A stretch of 64,000 bases of DNA from assembly GCF_002775205.1 (NCBI RefSeq), contig NC_036444.1, positions 5,870,501 through 5,934,500 on the forward strand, read 5' to 3'. The position numbers were made by a program, and so were the translations under genes. How positions within the stretch are numbered: position 1 is the first letter of the stretch; every line of letters begins with the position of its first letter. Shown piece after piece: positions 48,501 through 57,716 of the stretch. Source of the DNA: Xiphophorus maculatus. Lineage: Eukaryota > Chordata > Actinopteri > Cyprinodontiformes > Poeciliidae. The notes beneath the pieces are model-generated. The model searched no databases and was not told the origin of the DNA. It saw only the letters and a list, made by a program, of their open reading frames with translations.

Positions 48501-51500
48501 CAGTAATTTTTCAGTTAATAGGAAAATTACAACATATTTAGGCCAATATGTTAAACTAATCTTGTATCATTTTAATGCGGAAGCATTTCAAACGTCGTTC
48601 AGTTTTAATTGACACCATCAATAAAAAATGTGCAGATAATAAAAATTTTGCAAAACATTAGACACAGAGCTATCTCCAGAGTCATCATCAGTGTATTACT
48701 GAGCGTCATCTGCACACACAACTCCCTCTTTGTCAGCCTCGCTATCAAATTCTCAATATCCTCAGTGTTCTGGGTATGAGCGGTGACACTGACTCACAAC
48801 CCAAAAGACTTTGGGAAGCACAGAATGCTACTGTGTTGATATGACAGGACTGTGTTGAGTCTTTCTTTCCCCCCCATACAGGCTCTGGTGTTTCCCAACC
48901 AACTCTACGAGCTTGTTTTCGAGGAGGAGCTTTCCACAACTAGCATCTCTGTCCGCCTTTATGGAGCAGCGCTGCTCAGTAAGTTTCAAAATGTCCAAAC
49001 TCACAAGAAAGACAGAAAATAGACCTGATTTCCCATCATGCCCAGTGACTCTGAAGGCTTTCTCATTGTTGGCACTGTGTGTCACAGTTGGGTAGTAACA
49101 AGTTACCTTTACTTGAGTAACTTTTTGGGGGGGGAAAAATTACTGTACTGTACTTTTTACTTAAGTAATTTTATTATGATACATCGCTAATTTTACTGGA
49201 TTAAAATTTCTGGGTTCTCTTCCTCACTGCACTGCAAAAACACAAAATCTTACCAGGTACTTTTGGTCTAGTTTCTAGTGCAAACATCTTGGTAAACTTG
49301 AAATTAGACAAACTAACATGCAAGTAACTTTTCAGCAAGAGGTTTGTTTTAAGTACATGTTTATTATTGATTAAAATTACTAGTTCCATTGGCAGATAAA
49401 TTAACTTGTAACATGGGAAAATGTCCTGTTATAAGTAAAATAACAAGGAATTGTTTACTTAAACAAGCTGCTAAAAGGTTACTTGTAAGTTAGTTTTATT
49501 TCAAGTTTACTAAGATATTTGCACTAGAATCTAGACCAAAAGTACCTGGTAAAATTTTGTTTTTATAGTGTGTGAGTAAGTTCACTGAATGAAAAACAAG
49601 CTTGTTTTAACAAACAAAATCAGGTTTTATTAGTTTCATAAGATTTATATAGAAAGAAATTCATTTGGAAATTTTTTTTTTTTTTTGCCTGATTACTTTT
49701 CTTATATGAACTATTTTCATTTTGAGCTTTTAAAATGCCCAAATTTCCACTTAATTTTACATTTTGGTTCATCTTATGATTTAATTCTTAAATATTAAAT
49801 AATTGATCATTTGATCAGTTAGTCAGTACTTGAGTAGACTTTTTACCAAATACTTAAACCACTACTTTATACTACTTGAGTAAAAATAAGCTAAAGTAGT
49901 GCTACTCTTACTTGAGTACAGTTTTTAGGTACAGTGCCCACCTCTGCAGGGTTTTAACATTTATTTGTGCAAATGCTATAAATACTCATTGCTCAACTGC
50001 ATGTGAATTTTTTGCGATAATGTCTTCCAATGCATTCATTAGAACTGGCACACACTCCTCATTCAGACGTGACATAAAGAGCTCTCTCTGTGCTGGAAAA
50101 GTCTCTCTTTCAGGCCCCAAGCAGATGCTGCTTTAATCTGATACAGTTCAGTTCTCCAGGAAGGAAGACGGCTTCAGGCGTGGAGGAGAGAAATTCTCAA
50201 GAAAACTCACAGCTAATGCTCCAGTCGCCTCTTGTTTCGGTCGCTTCAGATGTCAAGTTTAAATCCGGGGGGAATTTGGTGGGAAATGGCAGGACTGCTG
50301 AGGCGCAGACACAAGGAAATGCACTTTGTTTCATTTTTCGCTTTACTCTAAACCAGAGGTGTCAAATTAAGATCATGAATGTTCTTAATGAGCCGGATGT
50401 GCCAGGATGTATTGATAAAACCCATTAATAAACTATCAAATAAATAGCTGTCTGCATTTTATAAATGCTATTTGCTATTTGAGGAAGCAGTGTTGGAAAA
50501 GTGAAAAATAACTGACTCCTACAGAGAGTTGGCGAAACTTCAACCCAACGCTTTTCTCAATTTTTGTGGAAAATTATCAATAAACTTAAATTGTGCATTA
50601 GCATAAAAACTTGATTTTATGTGAATTTCCACAATCACGGTCTGGAGACTAGAGGGCCACACAAACAGCTAGAGCGGGCCAGATTTGGCCCCCGGACCTT
50701 GAGTTAGACACGTGTGATCTAAACTCTAAACGCCCCCTAGTGGTGCGCAAGATGTTGCAACTGTTTATCAGAATCACAGCAAAATTGTAAAAATAGCAAT
50801 TCTCAAAGAAACAGAACAACTGGGATGATGATAATGAATGAATTAATAATAATGATGATTTAATTAATAAATGATACATAAAGTAATAATAAAATGAAAT
50901 TGATAAATATTTATTTGTCTTAACATGAGCTGAAAGTGTGACGCATAAGCCTGGCTTACCAAAATATTGTGGTTAAGAATGGTAATGTCAACAGCTATTT
51001 GTTTTACTTGATAAAAAACTATTAAATTAATTAAATACAATAGATAAATAGAGTTAGTAGAAATTGGACAGCAAAGCAATCAAAGTCTATTTTTCTTTTC
51101 TTGTGCTTTTAAATCACAAATAGCTCTAAAATGTTATTAATGCAGACAACACTTGGTAATAAAGAACAACTTGTTTTTTTATTTATTTCCATGTGCTTGC
51201 CATCATTGGAAAGATTAAAAACTTCGCTTTCATAATCTGTGAATAACTCAAAATGCCCCGAGTCACATTTACCAAACGGCATGGATGAACAAAGAAAACG
51301 ATAAGCGAGTTGAAAATATTTCAGTTTCAGTTTGTATTTATTAGGATGTCGTGTTACTGCGGGGGAGTTTCATGTTAGGCGGTCTGTGAGGTTTTGTTAA
51401 ATACCTTAAAGTGGCCTGAAAAGGTCTGAGAAACGCTGCTCTAAACCCAATAAATCGAGGTTTATTTTTTTATTCTGCTGTTCTGTGCCGGTCGTTGACA

Positions 51501-53721
51501 GGCGACAGACACTGATTATAAATAAATTATCCTGTGCCGGCTTCGCCCTGCTCTTAGACTGTATTTTGGAGACGAGCAGCAATCATTTTAACGGCCCTAA
51601 TTTGAGACCAGTCCGTCAGTCAGGCGATTAAATGGCTCCATGAAGAAGAACTGGCAGCGATTAAAGGCCAGGGAGGGAGAAAAGAAAGAGGAGGATTTAG
51701 CTCACAAACTTCTCACCTCTTCACAGCAGTCTGAGCATTTTCCAGAATTTCATCACTTTAATAACTTTGTCCCACTTCTGTTCCAAACCCAACATGAGAC
51801 ATGCACTGTAGTCTAACTTTAACATTTCTGGATTAAAAATAAGCGATGAGCCGGTGAGAATCTTAGGTAGTTTAAAAATCTCTGACCTGACAATACCAGT
51901 TTTAGCTAATTTAATTTTCTCTTTCAGAAGTAAAATAGAACATTTTTCTGCTCTTGCAGGCATTAGGTATTTAAAGCTGCACAGTATAGTCTTCATCACT
52001 GTATCTGTGTGTGCAGCATTTGGAAGGATATTATATTTAATTGCAAGTCAATAAAATATCTGGATTTCCATGGATTTCAATTCTCTCTCTCCATATGTGT
52101 TACCAGTGGCTGAAATGCTAACACACAGAGCGATGGGGAGCAATGGATAAGAACCACAAACAAACAAACTAATTATTGTCACTGGTTGTAATATTCTCAG
52201 ATAGTTGTAAGTTTTTTCATCATATACCTTTAGAGCAATCTCTGCCAAAATTGTTTCATCATTTTAAAATGGACGTTGTTATGGTTAGCACTCATAGAGC
52301 TACAAGAACGATTATTTCTTTGTCTATTTTGTAAAGAGCTTGTGTCAAACCTGAGGCCCGGGGGCCAAATCTGGACCGCTACAGTTTTTTATGTGGCCCT
52401 CTGGACTCCAAGTTGCATCAGTAAGTTCCTCCAGTTTTTCACAAATCACAAGGATAAATTAAATATTCAGGTTCAGTTTTAAAATTATTATAAAATTAAT
52501 AATAAAATAGCCTTTACAGTCGCTTGGCAAAATAATTATAAACTTTATTTCACCACTGTTCGCTGTATTTACAGATGCAAGTCTTGCTTTGGAGTGTTTT
52601 CTAACATCTGCTAATTAGATTTGGGACTTAACTTTGACTAGGCCATTCCAACATGTGATTATGCTTTGGTTTAAGCCATCCATAGAAGCTGTCAGTGTAT
52701 TTAGGGTTGTTATCCCTATAGCTCACATGTGTCAAACTCGAGGCTCAGGGGCCAAATCTGGCCCGCTGTAGATTTCTGTGTGGCCCTCTACACTCCAAAA
52801 TACTTCAGTAAGTGCCTCCAGTTTTTCACAAATCCGCAAAATTCACACAAAATCAGATTCCCACATTTTTTCTGATTTTAATGACATTTTCACTCAAAAT
52901 TGGCCTAAAACTTTGGGTTTAATTGACTGCTGCCTCAGCCTTATTTCATGTCAAATTATAGTTTGACCGATACGATTAATAAAAAGTCACATTTAACATC
53001 ACACATTAGAGCAAATGTCATAAAAATTCCTTTCAAATATTTCTAAATTAGCACCACAAACTCTGTGATTTTGATTACAAAATTCTGGATGGACTGATCA
53101 GTGTGAAAAGATGTTCAATATTTTATTTTAAGAAACACTTATTGAATGCTGAAAAAAATGTGTTGATATTTTAACAATTTAATTAGTTTTTAATCAACAC
53201 ATCGTGGCACACCGGCCCTTTAAGAACATTCAGATTTTGATTTGACCAAAAATGAAGATGAGTTTGACCCGCTGTCCTAACTATACGCCCTATAGGACAG
53301 TGTGGGAAAATGCAATAATAAGTGTTTTATTGGAGTATTTTGATCTCATGAGGACAATGTCACTCATTTTGAAGCTTTTATCAAACTCATGTTAAGAAAC
53401 ACTGGGTTGGTCAATTTCCTCAATGCCAAAAACAAAACAACATTGCATTCAAATAATCTAGTTTGTTTATGAGTGAGGAAATAACTGCAAGGTTAAATTT
53501 ACCCATATTTACCCATTCAGAGCAATACCTTTAAATGAAAAACAGGAAGTGATGCAGGATGTGGTCTCTGACAGAAACGGTGTAGATTATGATTTCCAAT
53601 AAATATTGTTTTTACTTCTTCACTTCATTTCCTGACTAAAACGTAAACAGCCAGTAACATCTTCCAAACTTAAGAGTGTTTTTACACCATTTACTCTGTA
53701 ACGTTTACTTAAAGTAACCTA

Positions 53722-53775
<54 letters not shown>

Positions 53776-56700
53776 TTTTAGGAATATTTTACTACCCTGC
53801 ACTTTCTACTTATTGCTGCTCTTGCTAGTGTAAAATTTCTGGATTCTTCAGCTTGAATGAAAAACAAACATGTTTTAACCAAAAACCCATGAGACACAGT
53901 CACACACCTGCAGTTTTTATTCATTTCATAAATAAACTGATTTGAAAAAAAAATTTCATCTGATTTTGTTTATTTATATGAATTATTTTAATTTTCATTC
54001 TAAAATATCAACATAGCATTTATATTTTTACTCTGTCTTATTGTGCAATTTTGAAATATTAAATTATTGATAATTTGATCAGTTACTCAGTACTTGAGTA
54101 AACTCATTACCAAATACTTATTTACTCTTACTTGAGTAATTTCTTGGAGGAATAATTTTGACTTTTACTTGATTAAAAATATGTTCAAGTAGTGCTACTT
54201 TTACTCGAGTACAATTTTTGAGTACTCTGCCCAGCTCTGAATTTAGGTGATCTTAGAAATTGTGCCAGACAATCTCAGTTTTGCTACAGCAGGGGTGACT
54301 AACTTTAAAAGTAAAAATAATAAAAACTGTCCTGTCCTCGAAGAATCGGGTCAATCATCCTCGATCTTTATTCATCTGCAGATGCTGGCAGGATGTTATT
54401 TGTCAGATGTATTTCCTTGTGCCAAGATTGTTAATCCTACCAACGGCTTTGATGCTCAGCTGAAAAGTTACAATTTCCGCTAAAATGCAAATGAATATGC
54501 AGCTTCCTGATATCCCTTGTTTTCACCGATGTATTTTAAGATTAAGCTAGCATTTGCTGCAGAGAAAAAAAAGATCTTAATAAACCCAAAAATGGATCGT
54601 AGAGATGATAAACTGATTTGGAAAAATTTTCTTTTGCCTTTTATTTTTTGTTACTTATGTGAATTATTGACATTTTAGTTTTGAAAATATCAAAATTACC
54701 ACATAACTTTATATTCTAGTACGCCTGATGATGTCATTTCTAAATACTGAATGATTGATAATTCGATCGGTTACTCAGTACTTTTTGTCAAATACTTTTT
54801 TACTCCAACTTTAGTCATTTCTTTACTTACTTACATTACTTTTTAGTTTTATTTGGGTAAAAATATGTTGAAGTACAGCTACTTTTACTTGAGTGCTATT
54901 TTTTTGGATCTGAATTTAGGTGATCTTAGAAATCATAAACATAACCAATGCCTAGTTACAGTTTTGGTAAGCTGAAACTATAAGCGCGTCACGGCGAGGC
55001 GATGTGAGCATAAATCATCGCTGAGCTCCATAAGGCCGGCTAGAGCCGGGCTTCATTATGATAAATGTCAGCAGAGCTTCAGGGAGCAGCAGAGAGGGAG
55101 GGGGCAAGACGAGGTGCAGCAGTAGGGGTGAAGGATGGAGGCTCATCTGCCACACAGATGGATCCTGGCAGGGAGAGGATGCAGTCCATCAGCCCTCCCA
55201 CCTCGCTGCCCACCCCTTCTTCTTCTTCTTCTTCTTCTTCTTCTTCTTCTTCTTCCAATGGACCCTTTGCAGCGTGACGTCACACGCGCGAGATCCCTGC
55301 TGGAGGGCAAAAAGCTGCTGGCTGATGATGACTGCCATTGGTTTTAGCTGTTGATTTGTAAATATAACACGCTAAATCTTAAATGTGTGTGTAAAAGAAA
55401 AAGGGAGTCGGTGCTTTGCTACTAATTGTCAACACTATGACAACTATATAACAAGGTTACAAAGAAAAAAAAACGAAGAAGACGGAAGTGGTTCAATTAT
55501 TCTTGCTCGACTTTGGCAACCGTAACATGTAGATGTGAGGCGGTGTGTTTCAGTTCAGATACTAAATTAAAAAAACTCTGACGTAGCATGAGTAGATGCT
55601 ACGTCAGAGTTTAAATTAGCAGTGTTAGTTAAGCTAATAGCAGTGGTAGCTAATCTACCACAGAGATCACTTATTAATAATCGCAAAATAAACATTAAGC
55701 CTATAAACATGAAACTGTAACAGACTGAATGTTCTGCTCTTTGTGTGGGAAATGTTGGACCGTTTGTTTTTTTTTTGTTTTTTTTTTTTGTGTGTTGAAT
55801 CCTGAAACACGTAGTGGCATTTGTCTGTTGCTATGGCAACGAGTCTGGTATTACGTTGTTGTTGTTGTTGTTTACCGGTTTTTCTGCTTCCCCCCTTTGC
55901 TGTGTCTCACTGCGATGAGTTAATGATGCCTACATGAACTGAACGAAACATCTACAGGTTTCGTTCAGTTAACGGATCGTAAAAGAATCGTCTTTTTGCT
56001 CTCCCACAGTTGTGCGCATGCACGAAACGTCCGGATGTAAACAATAACAGGCAGTGGGTTCGTAGCCTCGCCAGTTTCAGCGGAGGAAAGCGGACCCCAG
56101 TAATACGATATACCATTTTATGACACGGGCTTTTAGAAAGCTCAGATGTAATGACATGATGAACTGTCATCCTGCTTCAGCTGAAGCGTTTTTCCATTTA
56201 TTAGTGATAAATGGAAGTCAGCGCTCCCCGGAGCTTTTCTCTTTGCTCCGGTTTTATTCCCACGCCTCTAAACCCTTAACCTATGAATTCTCTTTGATCG
56301 TTTCTTTTTCCAGGCCTCGCCCTCATTATGTGGAACGGTCTCTACACAGCAGAAAAGGTCATCATCCAGTGGACTCTGCTCAGTGAAGCCTGCTACTTTG
56401 CCGTCCAGTTTCTAGGTAATTAACAGGTCTTAAGAGTTACCATGTGCTGTTCAAATGCCCTCTAATTTTACTTTGATGAACATCGGATGAGGTCAGACCG
56501 CAGTGGGAGGGAGTTTCATCATTTATGGACACGTGGACAGTGCCCTCTTGTGGTACGTTTGGAGAATCACAGCTTTCAATCAGATTCAATGTAAGGTTTC
56601 AACATTTATTCACACCTCCATTAACTTTTCCACATTTTTTTCACATTATAGCTGAACTTTGATGTTTTTTTTTGTTATTTTGTTTAGAATTTTATCAGAT

Positions 56701-57716
56701 AAACTTGACAGTTATACACTATTTTCTGTTGATTTAAGGTAGATCTTCACAAGCTTTTATAGATGGTTTAATTTGTATTCTGCTCCTATTACTAATAATA
56801 CAATCTCAGAATATTTCGTGTTTAAAAAAAAACAACTGTCAAGCAAAACAACAAGAAAGTAAATTTGAAGGACAGTTCCTAGTGTAAATGTTCCCAGACA
56901 TTTACACTAGGATGTAAAAATGTGAGGTATCAGATAGTAAACCAAAATCAAGATGTTAAGATTATGCTGGAAGCATCACACAGAAACCGACCAATAAATC
57001 AAAGTTTTTGTTTCCCATAATCATGCCTGCATATTTCAGCAACAAGGCAGTTCAAAGTTTTTACATCATAAAAATAAACACAAACAACACAAAGTTGTAA
57101 ATCACACAGTGAATAATTGTCAAATGACATAACACATTAAATGTTGATGTTTCATTTATAATGTTTCAAAAGCAATTCTAGATTTAAAGGAACTCAGTGT
57201 TTCGGCTGTTTTAAGGTTTTCAGGAAGTTTGCCCCAGATTTGTGGAGCATAGAAGCTGAATGCTGCTTCTCCACGTTTGGTTCTGGTTCTGAGGATACAG
57301 AGCAGAACAAGAAGACCCACTTTTGCCAACTGAGCAACTTTCTTGCTATATTTAGCAACATTTCAGATAAAAAAATCAGAATCGGCAGGTCAGGCTTTTT
57401 AAAGCTCGTTGATTGGCCAGAAAACTGCAGTCGGTGCATTGACCATATAAAAGTTGTATTCTACATTTTAAGTGTTTTCTGAAAATGAAAATTAATTCTC
57501 AGCCAACTTAAATAAAAATAAATAAGAGAATATATGTTCAGGAAATGGTTTTCGTTTTGCTGATGTGGCTTTGTGTTTTCAGTGACTTGCGTCACCCTGA
57601 TGGAGATCGGCATCCTGCCCAACGCCGCCATGCTGCTGCTCCTCAGTCGAGTTCTCTTCTTCGTGGTCACCGTCGCGTACTACTACCACCTGGGCCGCAA
57701 GCCCAAGAAGATCTGA
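39410..57716 (+). CDS. tp53i11: TP53I11 (p53-inducible protein 11) orthologue, six coding exons
   Basis: Joining 39410-39538, 47501-47559, 47664-47712, 48882-48978, 56314-56415 and 57583-57716 gives 570 nt: 189 residues plus a stop. I recognise the protein from the N-terminal stretch [12 protein letters not shown], the acidic [39 protein letters not shown] and the C-terminal RKPKKI, all close to human TP53I11, also 189 residues as I recall it. Four hydrophobic segments are visible, at about residues 64-84, 105-123, 131-152 and 157-182, so it should be a multipass membrane protein with a polar N-terminus of about 60 residues. The end KPKKI fits a KxKxx ER-retrieval signal (Lys at -3 and -5). 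The family is induced by p53 in mammals and linked to apoptosis and cell-matrix behaviour; its biochemical activity is unknown. The start at 39410 is chosen because it aligns with the family N-terminus. No frameshift or stop interrupts it. Identity is near certain; ER location is inference. Confidence 0.97.
40503..40805 (-). mobile_element. L2/CR1-like LINE or SINE 3' end, copy 1
   Basis: On the minus strand it runs from gaagcagctttcagcatc through aacttccagaaaactgtaaa, gatgtaaagcactttgaaat and tatacaaataaagtttgatt to a gattgatt tail, the usual 3' end of teleost L2-type elements. It lies in tp53i11 intron 1. No reverse transcriptase part is present. Confidence 0.6.
41957..42482. mobile_element. 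hAT-type element with GCACCGATCC end
   Basis: The left end aggaacgcaccgatccacg with tgataccgatatctgaag and the right part atcagtaccgataccgat are inverted. The interior gcataaagtcgctcagagc is shared with copies at about 9955 and 28899. It lies in tp53i11 intron 1. Confidence 0.6.
42486..42714. mobile_element. Fold-back MITE, copy 4, right half
   Basis: Only the centre and right arm remain, from ttataacaaaacgtttttctc to gaccaaaagttcttggttag and attgtgtgtgg. The left half is replaced by the hAT-like element at 41957-42482. Confidence 0.55.
43287..43670. mobile_element. hAT-type element of the CCTGTCGCAATAA family, 384 bp
   Basis: It starts taggcctgttgcaataaatc and ends tttatcatgacagacctg, with a perfect 8-bp duplication CTCTGCAC (43279-43286 and 43671-43678). 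It is a short relative of the element at 37737 and lies in tp53i11 intron 1. Confidence 0.8.
43728..43970. mobile_element. ACTTGAGTAA-type repeat, copy 4, diverged
   Basis: It shows ggtaccgagtactcaagtac and tttactcaggtaaatgtaac around gtaactgatcaaattatcag, the arrangement of copies 1-3, but with weak ends. Confidence 0.4.
44708..44991. mobile_element. hAT-type element of the CCTGTCGCAATAA family, short copy
   Basis: It starts aggccggtcgcaataaatc and ends aaacttattatgacagg, with the same interior as the copy at 43287. A target duplication is not convincing. Confidence 0.65.
45046..45365. mobile_element. Fold-back MITE, copy 5
   Basis: It starts cactgcaaacacacaaagtc; both arms are visible around ggcagattatttcacttaca. 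The outer right end is truncated after gttggtcttatttgaac. It lies in tp53i11 intron 1. Confidence 0.65.
45480..45592 (+). mobile_element. LINE-type 3' tail
   Basis: The string ttggtacagtgacaataaag then attttatctta resembles the common teleost LINE end (tacagtgacaataaagat...). The upstream body is not identified. Confidence 0.35.
47501..47559 (+). CDS. tp53i11: tp53i11 coding exon 2 (residues 44-62 and part of Arg63)
   Basis: The acceptor ttgctcacag ends at 47500 and the donor gtgagac starts at 47560. It encodes [19 protein letters not shown] and two bases of an Arg codon that is completed by the next exon. The following intron is only 104 bp, against about 8 kb for the one before. Confidence 0.95.
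47664..47712 (+). CDS. tp53i11: tp53i11 coding exon 3 (Arg63-Thr79, first membrane segment)
   Basis: A T-rich tract and cctcttag precede 47664; the donor gtaagc follows 47712. The 49-base exon completes Arg63 and encodes [16 protein letters not shown], most of transmembrane segment 1. It ends in phase 0. Confidence 0.95.
47829..48431. mobile_element. MITE in tp53i11 intron 3 with ACGTCGCCATGTT ends
   Basis: ACGTCGCCATGTT at 47829-47841 is the exact reverse complement of AACATGGCGACGT at 48419-48431, a 13-bp perfect terminal repeat on a 603-bp element. The subterminal part has tgacgtcatc. It fills about half of intron 3. No frame resembles a transposase. Confidence 0.65.
48882..48978 (+). CDS. 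tp53i11: tp53i11 coding exon 4 (residues 80-111 and part of Ser112)
   Basis: A C-rich polypyrimidine tract and catacag precede 48882; the donor gtaagt follows 48978. It finishes membrane segment 1, encodes the acidic loop (about residues 84-104, with FEEEL) and starts segment 2 (RLYGAALL). It leaves one base of the Ser112 codon. Confidence 0.95.
49085..49948. mobile_element. ACTTGAGTAA-type DNA-transposon repeat, copy 1
   Basis: The left part gggtagtaacaagttacc then tttacttgagtaact and the right part ctactcttacttgagtacag then ggtacagtgcccacctct are near inverted copies. This is a common fish repeat type; the class (probably hAT) is inferred. It contains fold-back copy 6. Confidence 0.55.
49230..49570. 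mobile_element. Fold-back MITE, copy 6, nested in another repeat
   Basis: The ends cactgcaaaaacacaaaatc and attttgtttttatagtg are inverted. It lies within a larger repeat (49085-49948) in tp53i11 intron 4 and so inserted after it. Confidence 0.75.
50354..50716 (+). mobile_element. hAT (Charlie-like) element, copy E, internally deleted
   Basis: It starts cagaggtgtcaaatt and ends gagttagacacgtgtg. The flanks CTCTAAAC (50346-50353) and ATCTAAAC (50717-50724) differ at one base. At 363 bp it is a deletion derivative of copies A and B. It lies in tp53i11 intron 4. Confidence 0.75.
52333..52449 (-). mobile_element. hAT (Charlie-like) end fragment
   Basis: The sequence gtgtcaaacctgaggcccgg then ggccaaatctggacc and atgtggccctctgg is about 115 bp of the terminal part of the same family. 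The element breaks off into unrelated AT-rich sequence. Confidence 0.65.
52495..52722 (+). mobile_element. Tc1-like transposon fragment in intron 4
   Basis: The stretch gatttgggacttaactttgactaggccattccaacatgtg followed by tatgctttggtttaagcc and tttagggttgtta matches, by recall, the 5' non-coding part of fish Tc1-like elements. Neither terminal repeat is intact, and it abuts a hAT-type element at 52724. Confidence 0.65.
52724..53272 (-). mobile_element. hAT (Charlie-like) element, copy G
   Basis: It starts cacatgtgtcaaactcgagg and ends agtttgacccgctg, full length for the family (about 549 bp) and in reverse orientation. I could not define a convincing 8-bp duplication. Confidence 0.7.
53694..54239. 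mobile_element. ACTTGAGTAA-type repeat, copy 2, with (TA)n inside
   Basis: It begins ctgtaacgtttacttaaag and ends gagtactctgcccagctctg, with many acttgagtaa units. A (TA)25 tract (53725-53774) sits near its left end. Confidence 0.5.
53725..53774. repeat. (TA)25 microsatellite
   Basis: A pure TA tract in intron 4 within an ACTTGAGTAA-type repeat. Confidence 0.9.
54701..54905. mobile_element. ACTTGAGTAA-type repeat, copy 3, partial
   Basis: About 200 bp of the right half of the same family, with gatcggttactcagtactt and gctacttttacttgagtgc. It lies close to copy 2. Confidence 0.45.
55216..55255. repeat. (TTC)13 microsatellite
   Basis: An uninterrupted ttc repeat in intron 4 just left of GC-rich repeat copy 3. 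The Phe, Ser or Leu runs it produces in translation are not real protein. Confidence 0.9.
55260..56050 (-). repeat. GC-rich dispersed repeat, copy 3 (inverted, in intron 4)
   Basis: Reading on the minus strand it begins near ttacatccggacgtttcgtg, then catgcgcacaactgtgg, and ends agcagggatctcgcgcgtg then tgacgtcacgctgcaaaggg. It is flanked on the left by a (TTC)n tract and holds a 17-bp perfect hairpin (55573-55612) absent from copies 1 and 2. Confidence 0.6.
55573..55612. repeat. 17-bp perfect hairpin
   Basis: aaactctgacgtagcat (55573-55589) and atgctacgtcagagttt (55596-55612) pair exactly around a 6-base loop. It lies within copy 3 of the GC-rich repeat. Confidence 0.8.
56314..56415 (+). 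CDS. tp53i11: tp53i11 coding exon 5 (Ser112-Leu145)
   Basis: The acceptor ttctttttccag ends at 56313; the donor gtaatt follows 56415. It contains the best conserved part of the family, [20 protein letters not shown], then the start of membrane segment 3 ([10 protein letters not shown]). It ends with one base of Val146. Confidence 0.95.
   Translation, partial: ASPSLCGTVSTQQKRSSSSGLCSVKPATLPSSF
56595..56870 (+). mobile_element. Possible Tc1-like left-end fragment in intron 5
   Basis: The string tttattcacacctccattaac followed by ttttccacatttttttcacatta resembles the left subterminal region of fish Tc1 elements. The rest is too diverged to follow and no paired end is visible. Confidence 0.35.
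56878..56911. repeat. 13-bp perfect hairpin in intron 5
   Basis: cctagtgtaaatg and catttacactagg pair around an 8-base loop (ttcccaga). Confidence 0.7.
57024..57300 (-). mobile_element. L2/CR1-like 3' end, copy 2, in intron 5
   Basis: It has cagcaacaaggcagttcaaag at one end and ctcagtgtttcggctgttt with tggagcatagaagctgaatg at the other, the same order as at 40503. The (gatt)n tail is missing. It ends about 280 bp before the last coding exon. Confidence 0.55.
57583..57716 (+). CDS. tp53i11: tp53i11 last coding exon (Val146-Ile189, stop)
   Basis: The acceptor tgtgttttcag ends at 57582. The exon finishes membrane segment 3, encodes segment 4 ([18 protein letters not shown]) and the basic tail GRKPKKI, then TGA at 57714-57716. 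It is clearly GC-richer than the surrounding intron sequence, as expected of a real exon. Confidence 0.95.

Larger units (their letters stand above)
48979..56313 (+). other. tp53i11: tp53i11 intron 4 (about 7.3 kb)
   Basis: It is bounded by gtaagt and ttctttttccag. At least eight mobile-element copies occupy more than half of it. The rest (50725-52330, 53280-53690, 54240-54700, 56050-56313) shows no exon. Confidence 0.7.

Noticed and set aside
55058..55354. Overlapping open frames with Phe, Ser or Leu runs
   Set aside because: They read through the (TTC)13 microsatellite and CpG-rich repeat in three frames inside tp53i11 intron 4; none has family similarity.
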